The notes: generated from the sequence alone by a model not told the origin. 64,000 nucleotides of DNA from Microcebus murinus (GCF_040939455.1 NC_134113.1:13564501-13628500), one strand, 5' to 3'; shown: positions 24,337 to 34,984, counted from the first letter of the stretch. Program-made: numbers and translations.

Positions 24337-24530
24337 CCTCCACGAATACCATGGTCTTTCTATGTCTCTTCATCGGGTCATTCACTTCTTCTGTGTCCCC
24401 TGGCACTTTGTCGTCTCATTATTACACTAAACGTATTACATTGTTTTAATTTCTGTTTGTCTCTCCAAATACACTGTACCATGACTATAGGGTTTATTTC
24501 TTTGCATTCCTAAGGCCTGGTGATTTAGAA

Positions 24531-24563
24531 AGGATGGAAAGATGGATGGATGGATGGATGGGT
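24531..24563 (+). repeat. (GGAT)n microsatellite
   Basis: Six or seven GGAT units, starting with one interrupted unit. Likely polymorphic. Confidence 0.9.
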
Positions 24564-24967
24564 CAGAAAGTCTGTCAATTTCTCTTGATTTCCCCATTCC
24601 AGAAGAGAAAAGCCAACTTGTATCAAAGCTCAAAGTTTAAAATGCAAATTAACATGTGAAAGATATATGTGTCATCTCTATTTGAGTCTCTCTTTGGCAA
24701 GCAATCTTAGACATGCATTTCCCAGTGTAAATAACTCTGGATGTGTTAAAAAGTTCACCAGTGTTTAAGTTCATTAAATTAATGTTGTCATTTTGAGCTG
24801 CTGAGTGTGTTGCAGGTTGTAAGCTGTTCATCACATTGCTTTAATTCGGCAGTAGTGTCATCTTCGGGAATGTGGGGCGTATTAAAAATAGAATAGTTAC
24901 TTTATATCAAAGAGCCCTGGACCAGGAATTAAATTACTAGAGTCTGCCACTTAATGCTGTCTGGCTT
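24564..24967. other. Intron without a named repeat
   Basis: AT-rich and repeat-free by eye, with no coding or RNA signal. Confidence 0.45.
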
Positions 24968-25370
24968 TTACTGATTCATCCATTCAGGAATTCAACTAAA
25001 ATCTGAGAGCCAGCTTTGTGCCACGGAATCTGTTCAGTATGAGGCCTGGACAGGTAGAAGCATCAGCTCTTGCCCTTTAAGGGTGTCATCAGGTGTCTCA
25101 CGGGTGGTGTGAAAGATGAGCGAAACCAAATTTAGGTGCAGAATGATAAGTGATTTGATGTAAGTTAGCACGGGGCTGTGGGGGTATAGATAGGACACCA
25201 CGGCTCCAAGTTGGTCATCAGGAAGGAGATTGCATCATCAAAGGAGGTGCTTTGCCTGCCCACAGGGTAGATGGCGTTCCAGACACAGAGAAAAGCACAT
25301 GCAAAGGCCCTGAGGTCAGCGCAAGGTTCTGCAGGCAGACCCCTGGGAAAGGGGCTGAGGTGATGGTGCC
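24968..25370 (-). repeat. L2 LINE 3' region
   Basis: 'ttcatccattcaggaattca', 'ggagattgcatcatcaaagg', 'gatggcgttccagacacaga' and 'gcacatgcaaaggccctgag' are the reverse L2 3' UTR ('attccagacagagggaacagcatgtgcaaaggccctgaggc'). Confidence 0.75.
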
Positions 25371-25499
25371 ACAGGGGAGTGAGGGAGTGGTCCCTGATGG
25401 TGAGTGCTTTCAAGGCGACTGCAATCCTTTGGACACAGAGATTCCAGAGGGCTCCTTACACATGCAGTCCAGGGCATTCATTTTTTCCCATGTGTATAA

Positions 25500-25615
25500 G
25501 ATTTGCTTACCTTGTCGTTCGTCACTCATCTCCTCACCCATCTATGGAGCCAGACTCCGTGCCCGTTCTTGTGTCAGGCACTGTGCTGAGTGCTGGGTAT
25601 GTGGCAGGGGGTCGG
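25500..25615 (-). repeat. L2/MIR-like fragment
   Basis: 'gtgtcaggcactgtgctgag' and 'tgctgggtatgtggcagggg' match the reverse L2 tail ('gtgccaggcactgtgctaggtgctggg'). Confidence 0.55.
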
Positions 25616-25689
25616 ATGGCTCCGCCGGGAGCTGCTGTGTGGTGGCGAGGCCCCGTGTTCTCGGCCAAACTCCCAGCCCTGTTTACTCT

Positions 25690-25860
25690 GTTCCTGGAGC
25701 ACTAGTAGAGTGGTCCGAGCTGCTTCTCCAGCGTACCCCTGCCTCAGGGCCTTTGCACTGGATACTGGTTTCATTCTCTTGCTCTTCCAGATCTGCTCAC
25801 CCTTCTCCACCCTGCTGTACGGATGGTATCCACAGCCTTCCTGGCCCCCGGCCACCTATG
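25690..25860 (+). repeat. L2 LINE fragment
   Basis: 'ttctccagcgtacccctgcc', 'tcagggcctttgcactggat' and 'ctcttgctcttccagatctg' match forward L2. The 231-codon frame at 25252-25947 crosses this and the reverse L2 and is not a gene. Confidence 0.65.
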
Positions 25861-26289
25861 GGGGACCCTGACGGGAGATTAGCCAGAGGGAAGAGAGAGG
25901 CCAGGGGTTTCTTCTCCAGGCTTCTTCTCTGTGGCCAGAAGCAGTGAAGACCACAGCTCCTGCACGTGCCCTCTCTGTGCTGTTCTTGTGTCTGGTTCCT
26001 AATCGTCTCCTCCTTGGGGCCACTGCAGGCTTAGAGGTGCTGTGGTCCCTGCTGTTACTAACCCTGGGCTGCTCATGCTCTCGTTGTTTCCCTAAACCCT
26101 GCTTTTGTTTTTCTTTAACGAATTTCCTGGTTTATAGATGAGGCAGTTTCAGAACACATAGTATAGCTGAACAAGAGGCATTTGAATGTTTAATCATTAT
26201 TTTTCTGTAGACAAATGTGGGCTAAAGGCAAGGACTTTTAAGTCGATGAATTACTGACTCAACAACTACGTCTAAAGCCGCCTTGTCTG

Positions 26290-26760
26290 TTTTTTTAAAC
26301 CACTTTATTGATGTATGACTGACACACACAAAGCTGTAGATATTTAGTGTATACAGCTTGATGAGTTTGCAGATAAGTATACACCTGTGAAACCAACACC
26401 ACAATCTATAATCCATCACCTCTAACACTTTCTTCCTGCCATCTTTATTTATTATTAGTAGTATTATTTTGTGATAAGAACATTTAATCTACTCTCCTAG
26501 CGAGTTTTTAAGAATGTGATACCATGTTATCGATAGGCACTGAGTTGTACAGTAGATCTCTAGGACTTACCCATCTTCCATAACTGCAACTTTGTACCCT
26601 GAATAATGTCTCCCCATTTCCCTTTCTCCCCACCCCCTGGCAAACACTATTCTATGCTTTTATTACACTCTCCTCGAATTACTCAATTTGATTTTTTTTT
26701 GCTTTTTCCTGTCAGAACTCCGACGAATACAACTAGCTATTCGTTTTCCTGCATTTTTCT
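26290..26760 (-). mobile_element. L1M 3' UTR fragment
   Basis: 'aaccactttattgatgtatg', 'gtgtatacagcttgatgagt', 'taagtatacacctgtgaaac', 'taggacttacccatcttcca' and 'ccaccccctggcaaacact' match the reverse strand of the 3' region of old L1M elements. Confidence 0.75.
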
Positions 26761-26764
26761 TTTC

Positions 26765-26929
26765 CCTGAGATATCCAAGTTTTGCTCAAATATCACCATC
26801 TGAGTTCCCTCTGATAACTCTATTTAAAAATTCAAACCACTCTCCGCTTCTTATCACTCATCCCTAGTTTATGTTTCTCCTTAGCACTTGCCACTCTTTA
26901 ATATGCAGTTTAGTGCAGTTTTTTTTTAT
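26765..26929 (+). repeat. L2 LINE, left part, split by a Tigger fragment
   Basis: 'gctcaaatatcaccatctga', 'gttccctctgataactctat' and 'cttagcacttgccactcttt' match L2. The element resumes at about 27070 after a DNA-transposon piece. Confidence 0.7.
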
Positions 26930-27066
26930 AGTTGATACTTGAATAACTCAAGGATTAGGTGTGCTAATAACCCTTTGTACAGTCGAAAATTCGAGTATAA
27001 CTTTTGACTTCCCAAACAGTTAACTACCAGTAGCCTACTGTTGTCTGGAAGCCTTACCAATCAATA
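26930..27066 (+). mobile_element. Tigger-type (pogo/mariner) DNA transposon fragment inside L2
   Basis: Starting after TA at 26928-26929, 'gttgatacttgaataactca' is followed by 'acagtcgaaaattcgagtat', 'aacttttgacttcccaaaca' and 'gtagcctactgttgtctgga'. This is the outer part of a known mammalian Tigger-type non-autonomous element. The rest, including the other end, is missing. Confidence 0.7.
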
Positions 27067-27069
27067 CAC

Positions 27070-27175
27070 ACAGGCTTCATGAGGGCAGGGACTTTTGTCA
27101 TTGCTATACCCCAACCACAAGAATCATGCCTGGCATCTTGTGGGCCCTGCATAAATGCTTGTTGAAGGGATGAGC
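27070..27175 (+). repeat. L2 LINE 3' end, right part after the Tigger fragment
   Basis: 'ggcttcatgagggcagggac', 'cataccccaaccac'-like text and 'ctgcataaatgcttgttgaa' are the L2 tail and join logically to the left part at 26929. Confidence 0.75.
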
Positions 27176-27194
27176 ACTAAGCCTTAAAGCCTCT

Positions 27195-27300
27195 GCATTT
27201 TTGCGCACTAACTCATTTGTGTCTTGTGACCACCCTCTGCAGGAAGTTGAGAGAAAATGGTATTTGCAAATATAGGGACCCAGGCCAGAGAAGAGACCAG
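27195..27300 (-). repeat. MIR-like fragment
   Basis: 'gcactaactcatttgtgtct' and 'gaccaccctctgcaggaagt' resemble reverse MIR. Confidence 0.4.
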
Positions 27301-28094
27301 GGCTGTGTCCATCCTGTGTCCCTTTTGTTTTTTGTTGTTGTCCTGGACGTCATCCGCTGTTTAGCTATGGGCTTTGAGGGCAAATCTAAATGAGCACCCA
27401 GCTCTTTGAGGTACTGGTCCCATTTTTAGTTAGAGTACATGAAAAGCCACCTAATGTGACTACTTTGAAGGAGACAGAGTCATTAGATGTAGAAAGTCTG
27501 GCGGGCTACACCTGAATTCATCGTATTATTATGATATTGAGCATAGAGCGTATATTTGATTCATCATCTTTTGAAATGCATTTGTGATAGTTCATAGCCC
27601 CTGAAAAGCTGGTATTTAACCCATTTCCCATGGCATCATTCAGTGCCCCTCCTGTTAATGGAGAGATCTTGTTCAACGCCTCTCTTTGCTCTTCCTGCCG
27701 TGGCTGCCTTCACATTTGATGGCTGATTGCGGGCAGTGTCCTTTGCTGTGACTTCCTGTAATTATTTCCTTCCCGGCTCCTTATCCCATTGTATATCTCC
27801 TCTTGCTTAATCCGCACTTTGCTGTTCCGTATATACATATTTTAATTATGAGCCGGCTCATTTTGGGGGAGGGTAGGAATGAAGGTTTATATTATAAATG
27901 AAGTGGGCATTCGTATCACTATACTACGATCAGTTTATCATCAGTATGCATTGTTTTTGTGATGGCACTACATAAATTGGTTTCTTTTCTGAAATGAAGG
28001 CTCATTCCAAAAATTACTTTTTTACTCGTGTGCTTCTGGATTTTTTTTTTTTTTTTAAACAAAGATTGGCAGGCAAGTAAAGAAAGCTGAGTAT
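27301..28094. promoter_or_regulatory. Repeat-free stretch, candidate conserved non-coding element
   Basis: 27590-27880 holds no repeat that I recognise and has clustered words such as 'cctcctgttaatggagagat', 'ctgtaattatttccttcccg' and 'cttaatccgcactttgct'. It has the look of a conserved enhancer, but conservation cannot be tested here. A run of about 16 T lies at 28040-28056. Confidence 0.3.
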
Positions 28095-28165
28095 TATTCC
28101 TTTGGCCAAGTTGAGAAAACTGAGGCCGACTGCAGACCAAGGACTCACTCACCTGACGCTGCATC
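28095..28165 (-). repeat. MIR core fragment
   Basis: 'ttgagaaaactgaggccgac' and 'ccaaggactcactcacctga' fit the reverse MIR core. Confidence 0.55.
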
Positions 28166-28805
28166 TGTTCCCTTCTTCTCTCCTTCGCCTTCTCTTCATA
28201 GACTCGGTGCTAATCAGGTGTCTGCCACAGGCAGGGTCCTGCCCCCCAGCAGCTAGTGGGGCGTCCGGGCACAGCAGCCCCGTCTAGGACAGCGTCCCAC
28301 CTGCCAAGTGCAGGCATGGCCTGCCGGGAGTGGGTCTGTCCTGGACAGTCAGGGACAACTTCCTGTTAATGGTGTCCCTGGAATAAACCGCCTGGAAATG
28401 TTTTAATTTGTGAAATAAAGAGTCTGTAGGCTGGAGAGACAGCCCACTTGTATGTGAAGGCGCAGATGATGCATTTGGGGAACTCTGCGTGGAGTTGGGG
28501 CTGACACGGTCGGTGAGAGCTAGCTCACAGGGAGTGGTTAGCGGGGTTGATGGGCGAGGGCATTTGAAGGGCTTTGAGCAGGACTTTTCTGGATTAGATG
28601 TGAATTTTCATTCAGTTTACATGGACACTTGGTGTTTGATGTTGGGACTTGTGAATGCCAGGCCCACCCCCCCTGGCCCCTGAATGCCCCTTCCTAGTGC
28701 CCAGTCCTGTGTTCCTGCCTCTCCTCCCTGCTCCACTCCAATCCCACCTACCCTAGGACACTCCCCCTGACCTTAACAAGCCTCAGGAATTTTCTGTCCC
28801 CACCT
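28166..28805. other. Intron with L2-like text
   Basis: 'gtcggtgagagctagctcac', 'tttgaagggctttgagcagg' (about 28560-28585) resemble the reverse L2 region 'gagggttttgagcagagg'. Family assignment is weak. No gene signal. Confidence 0.4.
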
Positions 28806-29019
28806 TTCCTCACCTTTTTATTTTTTTGTTATTCATTCTTTTTTTTTAAATTTCAGAATATTACAGGGGTACAAACATTTTGGTTACATGTATTGCCTTT
28901 GCATCGCCCAAGCCAGAGCTATAAGCGTGCCCACCCCCCAGACAGTGTGCTCTGCGACCATTAGTTACGAATTTACCCATCCCTTCCACCCCCCACCTGC
29001 CCCACACCTGTCCTCACCT
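28806..29019 (-). mobile_element. Lineage-type L1 3' end (strepsirrhine-like)
   Basis: On the reverse strand this is a 5'-truncated L1 3' end of about 170 bp (28836-29005) with a T-rich (A-tail) left end at 28814-28846. The words 'ggggtacaaacattttggtt', 'acatgtattgcctttgcatc', 'agacagtgtgctctgcgacc' and 'gaatttacccatcccttcca' are those I associate with L1 in lemurs and galagos, and replace the human L1PA 'cattgtgcaggttagttaca' text. TCCTCACCT occurs on both sides (about 28806-28816 and 29011-29019), a possible short target duplication. Confidence 0.7.
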
Positions 29020-29054
29020 GCTTTGCTTTGTTTTCTGTTCGTCATTCAGAGAGT

Positions 29055-29185
29055 GGACCTGGCTTAAGGTTCCGACCTCATCAGCCTGTGGATTTGTGAT
29101 CCTGGGTGCACCATGTAACCCTGCTGGGTCTTGCTTTTTCCATCTATAAAATGGACATGACAGTAATACTTTCCAGACAAAGAAG
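29055..29185 (+). repeat. MIR element
   Basis: 'tgatcctgggtgcaccatgt', 'tttccatctataaaatggac' and 'atgacagtaatactttccag' fit forward MIR. Confidence 0.65.
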
Positions 29186-29379
29186 ATAAATAGCCACGTG
29201 TTTGTATTCTTCCTCAAACCAACATAGATTTGGGCTGGTGTCATCCCCAGTCAGTGGCATTCATGGTGGCGTTGGAGGCCACAGGCTCTAGCAAGTTGCA
29301 CATCTCCGCACGTCCTGTGGTCTGGCTGCATTCGTGTTCCTGTAGTGTGGTGGGATGTGCAGGGCATCACATGCACTCA

Positions 29380-29550
29380 GGTCTGAACCTGGCCCTTTCT
29401 CTTACTTTCCTTGGTCTAGCAAAATATTAACCACTCCATGGCCCTTGGCTTCCTCATGCAGTATTATATGGGCGATATCTACTACCTCCTTTAATGTGAG
29501 AATTGAATCAAGTGGCAAGTGGAGCACCCCCAGTTCAGTGCCCAGCCAGG
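29380..29550 (+). repeat. MIR element
   Basis: 'ccttggcttcctcatgcagt', 'gcgatatctactacctcctt' and 'gtgagaattgaatcaagtgg' fit the forward MIR core and 3' half. Confidence 0.6.
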
Positions 29551-29579
29551 AATTAAATGGCTTAATTAAATGGCTTAAT
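29551..29579 (+). repeat. 13-bp tandem duplication
   Basis: aattaaatggctt occurs twice head to tail and the third unit begins (aat). Two exact copies suggest a recent slippage event. Confidence 0.95.
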
Positions 29580-29599
29580 CAAACCAGCCCAAGCTCTGT

Positions 29600-30190
29600 T
29601 ATTTGATGTAATCCCTTAGCACAGGCTGACATTTCTTGATTCCTGTTAACAACCTTAGAACAATATTGTCACAAGAAGTATTAATAGAAAACATCATTCT
29701 GTTCGGGGTCCAGTTCAGAGTCCATCCTTAACTATCTTCCCACTCCTCCTGGCTGCCCTGTGTCACCCTAACCTTCAGGTAGCGTTGTTTCTGCGGCCAG
29801 CATTTACCTGTCCGTGGGAGCCATGACAGACTGATTCTCTCCACCTTGCTTTTCCAAACCTGCTCACATCTCATCTCAAAACCTCTCTGTTTCCTCACCC
29901 AGATTGCCTTAATTTCTCATTCTTCTGCCATTAAGTAGGTATTGATTCCTGTTACGATGAACATCAGGATTTATTGAGCAGGGAGGTAAATATTGACACT
30001 AGCAGGGAGACGTGATCCAAGTAGGGAGGGGATTCTGTACTTCCCCCAAATCCCCCAATCCTGCCTGCTGCTTATTGAGGAGAAGTCCCAGTGTGGCACC
30101 CCAATCTGTGCAGGAGGGGACCTGCCCACCTGCCCACTACCTGGCCAGGTAGTGAACACTTTACAAATGCACCAGGTCAAGAGGGACCTC
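29600..30190. other. Intron without a firmly named repeat
   Basis: 29690-29950 has weak L2-like wording ('gtttcctcacccagattgcc'). Nothing else recognised. Confidence 0.4.
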
Positions 30191-30194
30191 GTGC

Positions 30195-30290
30195 TTCTGC
30201 TATGAGAATATCTCCAGCCCTGGCACAGTGCTTGACACAGGTGGCTGTCAACAGATATTTTTAGAAGGAAGGAAAGGAGGAAGGAGGAGT
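30195..30290 (+). repeat. L2/MIR tail fragment
   Basis: 'ctccagccctggcacagtgc' and 'gctgtcaacagatattttta' match the common LINE2/MIR tail ('cctggcacatagtaggtgctcaacaaatattt'). Confidence 0.5.
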
Positions 30291-30734
30291 ATGTAAAGGC
30301 ATTTGGCAACTCCTACCTTAGCGCCGAGTAAGGGGGAAGGAATTTGGGATGTGTACAGGGATGATTGCCACGTGTTTATGAGTATTTATATAAAGCTAAT
30401 GTTTGAGCTGCAGTGAAAACCGGGTCCTAAAATAATGTTAAAGCTTGAAGTCAGTGATCTTCTCGATACCTCCAAGAGTTTTACAGTTGCGAGCCTTGAG
30501 GTTCAAAGTGGACAGGGACAGCCCCAGGGCCACATGCCAGTGCTTGGCAGAGCTTGGCTTAGTGCTACTCTTGGTCCACTCCCTTTTCTTCTCCATATTT
30601 CTTGATTTTCCCATATTTGTCTCAATTTGTCTGCCCGTCTGTCATACTCTACCTGTGTCTATCGTATTTACCTGCCAGCTTTCCTTGTTGTCATTTTGTG
30701 CTTTTAGAATGTTACTCGCTGTGATCGCTTGGGC

Positions 30735-30806
30735 AAGTTAATGTTAATATTTCAGGGCCCAGTTTCCTCATTTGGAAAATGAGATTAATTGTGAGGATTA
30801 AATGAG
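30735..30806 (+). repeat. MIR, left part, split by MER20
   Basis: 'gcccagtttcctcatttgga' and 'ttgtgaggattaaatgag' are the MIR core. The copy continues after the MER20 at 31026. Confidence 0.75.
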
Positions 30807-31025
30807 CAGGTTTCTAAACCTTGGCGCTAGACATTTTGGGCTGAAAAATTCTTTGTTGTCGGGGGCGGGGGGAAGGGCGTCTTGTGAATCATATAATGTT
30901 TGGCAGCTTTCCTGACCTACTAGATACCAGTAGCATCTCTCCCCCAAGTTGTGACACCGAAAATGTCCCCAGACATTGCCAAATGTGCCCTGGAGAGGCA
31001 AATTGCCCCTGGCTGAGAACCACTG
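30807..31025 (-). mobile_element. MER20 (hAT-Charlie non-autonomous)
   Basis: The ends are 'caggtttctaaaccttgg' and 'ggctgagaaccactg'. The interior reads 'cattttgggctgaaaaattc', 'tttgttgtcgggggcggggg', 'taccagtagcatctctcccc', 'tgtccccagacattgccaaa' and 'ggcaaattgcccctggct', which is MER20 in reverse. Full length, about 219 bp. Confidence 0.9.
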
Positions 31026-31078
31026 GCGTTGTGTAAGCAGTCATTAAGTATTATTAAAATCACTATTATTATTTTTTG
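31026..31078 (+). repeat. MIR, right part after MER20
   Basis: 'gtgtaagcagtcattaagta' and 'aaaatcactattattatttt' are the MIR tail, completing the copy interrupted at 30806. Confidence 0.65.
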
Positions 31079-31639
31079 TTACTGTTCCGCAGTTATTTAA
31101 TTTATCCCAGAAGCATTTATTTAGCGCTGGCTGTGTACACCACAGCGCAGATGCCCTGGGAAGCAGATGAGAAATGTAAAGCCGCTCCTGCTTTCCGGGA
31201 GGCTGTGATGGGGTCCACGCAATCGCACACCGGAGCACGGGCTTCCGAGGTGGACTTGGGTATTTTGTTCTGGCCTAAATGTCGCAGAAGGACCCTTTAC
31301 CCCCTCTCAGGTCTTCTCCCTGGGTTGACAGTCCCTCCCTCCCACCCCCCTTTTGGTTACCAGTAAACTCAGCAATGGAGAGAGGCAATGTCCTTGTTGG
31401 CTGGTCCTCTGGTTCCCGATGGACTGGGAGAGACAGTGCCCAGATCGGAGCAGCTGGCTCTTTGAAAAGACAGACTGTGTGGCACGGCTGCTGGGCGTTC
31501 CTTTACCCCGGGCGACAGCAGAGCGGCCCTCGCAACACGTAACAGAGTGCCTCAGCTCAGACCCGGCCGTAAGCCCCGAGAGTGGCCGACTCAGCCCTGG
31601 GTCGCTGCCCTTTCCTGCTCACTCCCCACCAACTCAGGC
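31079..31639. other. Intron without a firmly named repeat
   Basis: 31085-31180 ('ccagaagcatttatttagcg', 'ctggctgtgtacaccacagc') resembles a reverse L2 tail. No gene signal in the remainder. Confidence 0.45.
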
Positions 31640-31985
31640 GTGTCCCCTACACGGGCCCCTTTGGGACAGCTCTTTCCCCAGACCCCTTGTTGCCCACTCT
31701 GTCACCTCCCACAGGTCTTTGTCCACACCTCACCCTGTCAGAGAAGCCTTCGCTTGGACCCCTCCCCAGCCCACGTGGCCTGGGTCGTCACAACCCTGAT
31801 GGCCCCCCAGCACTGTTGGTGTGGTTGAGGCTGTTGTTTTCTGTGTTCTCCCTTTGGGACATGGGCTCCCGGGGGCAGGTGACTGGTTGGTCTGGTTCAG
31901 TGTACAGAAGAGTGCCTGGCACGTCCTAGGCACTCGGAAATAATTGGAGAATGAACGAGTGGGTGAATAAATGAATGAACAAAAG
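31640..31985 (+). repeat. L2 LINE 3' end
   Basis: 'cctcaccctgtcagagaagc', 'gtacagaagagtgcctggca' and 'aatgaacgagtgggtgaata' with a GAAT-type tail match forward L2. Confidence 0.7.
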
Positions 31986-31999
31986 AAGGAGAAGTTAAT

Positions 32000-33190
32000 G
32001 TGACCGTATTCGTGTAAAGTTGCCAAGCGTGTGCCGAACCCTGGTCTCCCGGGAGGGCTGGACCTCCAGTCCCAAGGCTTGGGGACACGACCCACATTAT
32101 TTCAACTCTTCCAACTAAATATAATTCCCTCCTGGGTAATGAGTCGGCCTGGGCATACAGATGGGGGCGTGAAGGTGACCTTTACAGGACTGTGGCTGCG
32201 AGCTAGGGACTTGCACGTGCACCTCTGACCCCCTGGCACAACAGCCCGGTCAAGAAAGACCCATCGCCTTTGTGTTGGGGGCCCAGTGTTGGGATTTAAC
32301 CTGTGCCCTCTGCTTAGCTCACCCCTGTCTCACGCTCTGTCCTTTCACCCTTTCCATCCGATGCATGCTGAATTGTTAGGAGGAGAGAAGGTGCATTTTG
32401 TCGCTGTCACTCCTCTGACTGCTTGTCTTCCACTCCGCGTCCTGTGCCGGGTCCGCCTGTCGCCCTGGCATGCTCCGTCGCCCACGCCGCCTCTCGTTCC
32501 CCAGCCCGGGTTTTCTTGCACACTTGCACTGTGCTGGCCTCTGTCACTCTCGCCGCGCGTCCTGCCTGTCTTCCCACGCCCCACACGTGTCTCGTTGGCA
32601 CTTCCCAGTTCACAGGCTTCTCCGCTGGGCTTCCTTTGATGCTTCCTTGTTGCAATGGTGCAGCCGCCTTCTTCTTCAGCGGAAGCTTCCGTTTTTGCGG
32701 AAGAGAACGAGTTTGATCAGCACTAGCTCCACGTTTGTCCCTAGGATATTTCCAGACGCCTTCATTCTCTTCCCTGTGCTGGCTGCAGCCAAAGGCTGGG
32801 CTCACTGCTGGATCCCAGCTGGAGTGGTGGCTGGGGCCAGGCCCCGCTCAGACTGAGGGTGATGTTGGGAGCTGTGTGAATACATGAGGTCCCCCAAAGA
32901 GACCCTCAGACAGTGGCAGTGGGAGGAGCCAAGGGGGGCTCTGAATGGCTGTGCAGATGGCAGGGTCCTCGAAATTTTTTTTTCTTTAAATTTCAGCCCA
33001 AATACAATCTTCCAACATTGTCTGAGTCATTCTTCAATTCCGTTACCACAATTTCCTGGGGAAACCCCAGACACCCCTGCCCAAATCTGCCCCATGTCAG
33101 AGCTGTCTGTCTGAGGCCCTCGGAACCCACACGTGCCTTTTCCATTCTCATTTCCAGCTCAGCGCCTTAGAGCGTCTGGCAGTGCACAGG
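32000..33190. other. Intron, C- and CpG-containing, no repeat named
   Basis: 32400-32700 has a raised CpG content by eye and open frames on both strands (117-132 codons) that resemble no family. A short palindrome GGAAGCTTCC lies at about 32681-32690. No exon signature is convincing. Confidence 0.45.
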
Positions 33191-33368
33191 AGGTCTGTAG
33201 ACATGGACCAGTGCTAGAATTTGCCACACCCTGAGATAACAGCTTGCTTCCCTTCGTCCCTAACCCTGCAGGCTGTGCGCTTTGACCATAAACCCAGCTC
33301 TGGACTTGCTCTACAGCCAACCGGGAAATGGATGCATTGTCCCATTTACAAGAGCTTCGTAAAGTTCT

Positions 33369-33393
33369 TTTTATTTATTTATTTATTTATTCA
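33369..33393 (+). repeat. (TTTA)n microsatellite
   Basis: Five or six TTTA/ATTT units. Likely length-variable. Confidence 0.9.
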
Positions 33394-33454
33394 ATCCTTT
33401 GCACATGAAGTTCTTTTAAACTTGAAAATTTTTCTTTCCTGCAATTGCCCTAAT

Positions 33455-33870
33455 GGTTGTCACATTCTATAAGCCTTTGCCGGCTCTTATCTCACCCGCT
33501 TGACTTTGCCTTGTCCTTCCTATGGATGCCGGAGGGATCGTCCTCAAAGGCTGTAGCACGCCCTGCTCTAACGCCTGCTGTGGCTCCTTACTGTCCAGAG
33601 AATGTGAAATTGAGGCCAGATACTGTTAGCAGTACATTCACTGCTTTCCAGGGTCTTGCCCTGATTTTCCTTTACAGCTTTACCAAAACAGCTTCCCCTA
33701 CCAGCAACCTCAGCTCCCCACCACGACCCCAACCCTCAACAAACACCTGTGCTGTGGCCATAGAGTTGCGTCCCCAAATGCACCTGTCCCTCCTCTGTGT
33801 GTGTGCTGTGGCTCATGCCGCACTCACCTCCTCCTGCCTGGGCCCACCTGTCCTGTCTGTAGACTCCCTG
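33455..33870 (+). repeat. L2 LINE fragment
   Basis: 'tgctgtggctccttactgtc', 'tttccagggtcttgccctga' and 'gccgcactcacctcctcctg' follow L2 in the forward direction with heavy decay. Confidence 0.5.
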
Positions 33871-34684
33871 TGAACTATTAATATTTCCTCTGTTCTGTCT
33901 TGGCAGAATGACTCGTCCTCTCTTATATTTCCCTCCGCTGGGTGACTTACTGTATTGCCCCTTCCACTGTGACTCCATTACATGTTTCCCTGTCTGTCCG
34001 GCCCTCGGGGCAGGAATGATGTGTTCCCCCGTAATGTTCAACTTGGCTCCACGATCGTCGTAGATGCTCAGCACAGTTGCATTCAGTTGAAGGACTTTGA
34101 ATGTTGTCGTTGTCACATTTGTTTTTATTTTTATCCTCATCGTCACCCCATCATCATTAATATCTTCATGGCAACTTAGAATTGATAAAGTAATTTTCTT
34201 AGCTGGGATTTCTGTCGTGGTTCTGATGACTGGCTGTAGAATATTAATAGCATGCCAAAGGACAAAGACAAAGAGTACAGAACCGTGCAGGGCTTGATCA
34301 CAGGCGTGTGTGTTCCCGCTTAGTACCAGGGAAAAGGTGCCCCTCGGACCAGACAATCAGCTGCTTCCTGTGCAGAAGCGGGGAAGTCCAGAGCTTCCGT
34401 GAGAAGAGAAGTTCTTTGTCCTCGTGGACCCCCTGGGGTTTTCTGTCCTGCCTTTCACATGCGCGGTCCCGTACGCTTCCCACAGAGCTGCTGGGGCACA
34501 GCTTCGCCTTGGAGGGTCATCTGTAAAGACACCTCTTGAAACTGTTCTTCAGCGTGTTTCTCTTCGTGCACGCAGGCCCGTGTACCTTCTTGTTCTTCGT
34601 CTTTCCCCCATCTCACCCAGACCTGGAAGGTAAGTGGGTGAATTTCTAGGTCACGTGAATCAGTGATAGTCATTCTCTATGATT
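33871..34684. other. Intron without a named repeat
   Basis: A reverse frame of 206 codons (33736-34356) spans this and the L2 and resembles no protein family. 34150-34200 is AT-rich. No gene signal. Confidence 0.45.
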
Positions 34685-34915
34685 ATTGAGCGTAAGGAAC
34701 TTGCACATTCCAATCCTTACTCAACCCTCATGGTGAACCTGTGACGCAGGTATTTTCACCCACATCCTACAAATGAGACCATTGCATTTCAGAAGGCATG
34801 CGTATCTTGCTGTGGTTAAATGACGTGTCAAAGGTCACATGGTTGGATAACCAAGATTTAGATGTGGATCCGGCAACTGTAAATCCAGTCCTCTGTGTCG
34901 TACACAACTCCTGAT
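34685..34915 (-). repeat. MIR element
   Basis: 'caatccttactcaaccctca', 'tggtgaacctgtgacgcagg', 'caaaggtcacatggttggat' and 'aatccagtcctctgtgtcgt' make a nearly full-length reverse MIR. Confidence 0.75.
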
Positions 34916-34984
34916 GCCAAAGTCACTTTTAAATGGATGGCCTCAATCGTATAGCAATTGCAAATTACAAGCCCAGTTCTATTG

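Noticed and set aside
25252..25947. Open frame of 231 codons on the + strand, the longest in the window
   Set aside because: It crosses two L2 fragments lying in opposite directions, has no domain or signal that I recognise, and overlaps other open frames on both strands.
28040..28056. Poly(T) runs (also 17901, 44715, 46703) as SINE tails
   Set aside because: No SINE body is recognisable beside them, so retroposition cannot be supported.
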